Source: Hippophae tibetana (taxonomy: Eukaryota; Streptophyta; Magnoliopsida; Rosales; Elaeagnaceae). Taken from it: a DNA stretch of 64,000 nucleotides. The stretch lies in assembly GCA_037013495.1 (NCBI GenBank), contig CM072811.1, positions 22,318,159 to 22,382,158 on the forward strand, written 5' to 3'. This document shows, piece after piece, positions 60,894-64,000 of the stretch (within the stretch, counting starts at the first letter, position 1; each line of letters begins with the position of its first letter). The notes under the pieces are model-generated. The model ran no database searches. It had not been told where the DNA came from and saw nothing but the letters and a program-made list of their open reading frames with translations. Both the position numbers and the translations under genes were made by a program.

Positions 60894-61399
60894 AAAATTA
60901 AGAAATACTCGTAAATTTAAAAAGTATAAATTTTATAATTATTAATAACATTAATTTAAAATAAGTAAATATATAACCATAATTAATTTAAACTTTTTTA
61001 TAGCATTAAAATGTATATATTCAATTCCTTTTCAAATTGTATCACTGTTGCTATAAATCTAAAATAAAATATTTATCAATTTTGATCCATGCATTTCTTG
61101 AGGTATAAAATCGAGATATCTGGTTTAGAACTATATCTGTCATACATGACATATGTCAGCATCTAAGTGGAATGATTATAGTGTATATATGACTGAAATC
61201 TAGATATTTGATTTAGAACCTTTTTCTACATAGCATGTATTCTGGATTCACAGTTCCATTTATGAGAAACTACGTGGAATGATTATTGTGTATATATGAT
61301 TGATTTAAGACTTCGTAAAATCTTTGATATCTGGTGCCTCTAAATTAATTGTGTAATTATTATTATTATCTAACTTTTATTGGTAATAAGATATTATGA
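60891..61399. other. AT-rich interval, no gene recognised
   Basis: Nothing recognised. It may include the unlocated start of the LTR of the next element. An imperfect repeat (ctagatatttgatttagaac and variants, about 61110-61220) is present. Confidence 0.4.
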
Positions 61400-64000
61400 A
61401 AAGTGAAGATATCTCTAGTAACTTGAGTGAAACCCAAGTTCTTTGAAAGAATCCAACCCATTTGAAGTCCAGTTCATGGAAGCTTCTATGGTGATGATTT
61501 GGGTTGATAAGGATACAGTTCATAGTGTTGAGCTGGTTGGTAGGCAGAAAGAAGAAAATAAATAGGTTAGATAAGGGGCTAGGTGTATGATTTTAGATTG
61601 ATTGGTAGGTTTATGTTGTATAGCTTTGATTTATCAGTTGTTTTTATAAATACTTCTCAGTAGTTATGTAATAAACAAGTCAAGAAATCAAAAAATAAAA
61701 GTTTGAGAGTTTTTGAGAGTTGTTGGAAACTTGTTAATGACTGTTCTTGAGAGTTGAGTAGTTTTGATCCATAATATTCCAATAAAGTGGTATCAGAGCG
61801 AAATCGTAGTTGGAAATATATATTATTTTATATCATATTGAAGTTATCGATAAGATGAATCTGATGTCACTAGATTCATCCTGATCAGAATGCAGACACG
61901 CTGACCAAAGTTAGAACTAGCAAGTGAGTTAATTCGTCGAGTTAGAGCTAAGTTGACCGACCCGTTGACTAAGCCGTCGAGCCGTTTGACCAAGCCGCCA
62001 AGCCTATTAATCGAGTGTTGATTGTTAACCAAAGAAGGTTGACTTTGACCATTGACCAATTTTTTTCCGGAGTTTCTCCTAAGGTTTTTTGACGTTCTAG
62101 ATCCATCTGTGTAATAAAATTTTGCAAATTCTCACTGTATTAGGAGTTATGTCAAGTGCAGGCATGACATCGTTTCAAGTCCAGACACTTAACAACGATA
62201 ACTATGATAATTGGAGTATCAAGATGAAAGATCTTTTAGGTGCATATGATGTATGGGAAGTTGTAGAGAAAAGGCTTAAGTGATCAAGACAATGAATCTA
62301 CTCTAATGCAAGTGCAAAAAGAATCTTTGAAGGATTCGAGAAAGAGAGACAAGAAAGACTTCTTCCTTATCTATCAAGTCTTAAATGATGACGGGTTTGA
62401 GAATATTTTGAATGCAAAATCCTCCAAAGTAGCATAGAATAAGCTTCAAATCTCTTTCAAAGGAGCTGAGAAAGTAAAGTTCGTCTCCAAACACTAAAAG
62501 GTAAATTTGAATCTCTACATATGAAAGCTTCTGAATATATTTCCTACTATTTCTCGAGAGTCACAGTTGTTTCTAATCAATTGAAAAGAAACAGTGAGAT
62601 GTTGGAAGATGTCAGAATAATGGAAAAGATACTTTGCTCATTAGATTCCAAATTTGAGCACATCGTCGTGACATTTGAGGAGATAAAAGACATGAAATCA
62701 ATGGGTCATTACAAGCATACGGAGAAAAGCATAAGAAGAAGCAAAGGATCACTGAGTAACTCTTCAAGATGCAATTCAAGGATACACATGAAAGCTAAGG
62801 AAATGACAAAAACTAACGTGGTCAAGACAAAGGTAGAGGTTGTGGATGAGGTGGAAGCCACGATCATGGACAAGGTTGGAATTACAAAAACAATTCCAAC
62901 AACTTTGAGAGAGGAGAAAGCTCAACACGAGGTCATGGAAGTGGTAATATGAACTCAATGTATGAAAAATCTCAAGTTCAATTCTATAATTTTCAAAAGT
63001 TTGGACATTATGATTCAGAATGTAGAACTCCTAACAATAGAGTAGATGAGAAAATCAACTACACGAAGGAGAAGACCGATGAGAAAGAAACTATTTTTCT
63101 AGCACAGAAGAAGGGTGATGGTGGTCAACCAAATTCCTAGTATCTTGACAATGGTGCAAACAACCATATGTGTGGAAGGAAAGACATGTTTGTGGAGCTA
63201 GATGAGGCAATAAATGGAATATCTCATTTGGAGATGATTCTAACGTAGTAGTGAAAGGGAGAGGTAACATTCTTATTTTCTTGAAAGATGAGCGACATCA
63301 ATTTATTTCCAATGTTTACTATGTCCTCAATATGAAAAGTAACATCTTGAGTTTAGGAAAAATGTTAGAGAAGTTATGATATTCGTACGAAGGATTGTAA
63401 TATTTCTAGAAAATATGATAAGAATAACTTCATTGATAACGCGGTGATGTCAATGAATAGAATGTTCCTAATCAACATAAAAAATGACATTACAAATTGT
63501 CTGAAAGCCTACTATAAAGATGCATCGTGGCTATGACATCTTTGATTCGAGCATCTCAATTTTGGAGGATTGGATCTGCTATCTAAGAAGGAGATGGTCA
63601 AGGGAGTACCATGCATCAACCATCCTAATCAACCTTATGAAAAGAGTCTACTTGGGAAGCAATTCAGAAAAAGCTTTCCAAATGAGTCAGACTCAAGAGC
63701 CAAGAAGCCACTCGAGCTAATCCATACTAATGTGTACGGATCGATCAAGCCAAGCTCTCTCGGTAACAGTAGCTTTTTTCTTCTCTTTCATTGATGATTT
63801 TTCAAGAAAAACATGGGTATATTTCTTGAAACAGAAATTAGAAGTTTTTCAAGTATTCAAAATGTTCAAATTTGCAGTGGAGAGAGAAAATAGTAGAAAG
63901 ATCAAAGCCATGAGATCCAACTGAGGTGGATAATTTACATCTAGGGAGTTTCAAGAGTTATATGAAGTAAATGGAATTCGTAGATCCTTGAAAGTTTTGA
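61400..64000 (+). mobile_element. Copia LTR retrotransposon K, 5' half (fossil, runs off the window)
   Basis: The LTR end is at about 61784, followed by the primer-binding site and a TTGAC-containing leader. gag starts near 62150 (QVQTLNNDNYDNWSIKMKDL) with a further gag part at 62521-62952. A zinc knuckle (FYNFQKFGHYDSEC, about 62980-63025), a protease-like LDNGANNHM (about 63145) and integrase (63540-64000, with a HTNVYG-type motif near 63725) follow. The LTR start is not located. It belongs to the same family as the fragment at 17380-17965. It is broken in several places within the visible part. Confidence 0.8.
61788..61799 (+). other. Primer-binding site of Copia K
   Basis: TGGTATCAGAGC, a perfect complement of the initiator-Met tRNA 3' end, lies three bases after the LTR end. 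Confidence 0.9.

Overview
The window is AT-rich nuclear DNA of a flowering plant, most likely a eudicot. The evidence is one intron-bearing circadian-clock gene of the pseudo-response-regulator (PRR) family, surrounded by plant-type LTR retrotransposons, a CACTA DNA transposon, a hAT-like MITE and an endogenous caulimovirid-like sequence. I cannot name the species. No bacterial-style operon, CRISPR array, rRNA or tRNA gene was found.

Layout. 140-6872 holds two fossil copies of a caulimovirid-like element (endogenous pararetrovirus), arranged head to head with their matching 3' ends facing outward. 8270-14732 is an old plus-strand Copia element carrying an LTR-like insert. 14920-17100 is a second, minus-strand Copia fossil with a clear LTR. 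17380-17965 is the LTR and leader of a third Copia family, which recurs at about 61400-64000. 18000-19210 looks like the decayed 5' end of a host gene on the minus strand, product unknown. 20718-26496 is a young Copia element on the minus strand that looks whole: it has one 1458-codon gag-pol frame, LTRs differing at a single base, and a 5-bp target duplication. 27185-35124 is a mosaic of Copia and Gypsy pieces, one of which carries a 318-bp hAT-like MITE. 35128-40421 is a CACTA transposon with intact ends and a decayed TNP2 transposase, sitting inside the RNase H region of a Copia fossil. 42194 to about 49060 is an old minus-strand Copia with paired LTRs and an LTR-like insert.

The only clear host gene is at 50101-54215. 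It encodes a 710-residue PRR5/PRR9-type clock repressor in eight coding exons, with a 5'-UTR intron. A perfect evening element lies about 260 bp upstream of the start codon, so control by CCA1/LHY/RVE-type MYB factors is likely. The gene carries two separate, base-perfect, in-frame tandem duplications: 45 bp in the spacer, and 51 bp covering the end of the CCT domain. These, together with the evening element, are the most interesting host features.

Downstream, 55979-60862 is an old Copia inserted in an AT microsatellite, and about 61400 to the window edge is the 5' half of another Copia. I see no new multi-gene system. What is unusual is the depth of nested insertions and the local tandem duplications.
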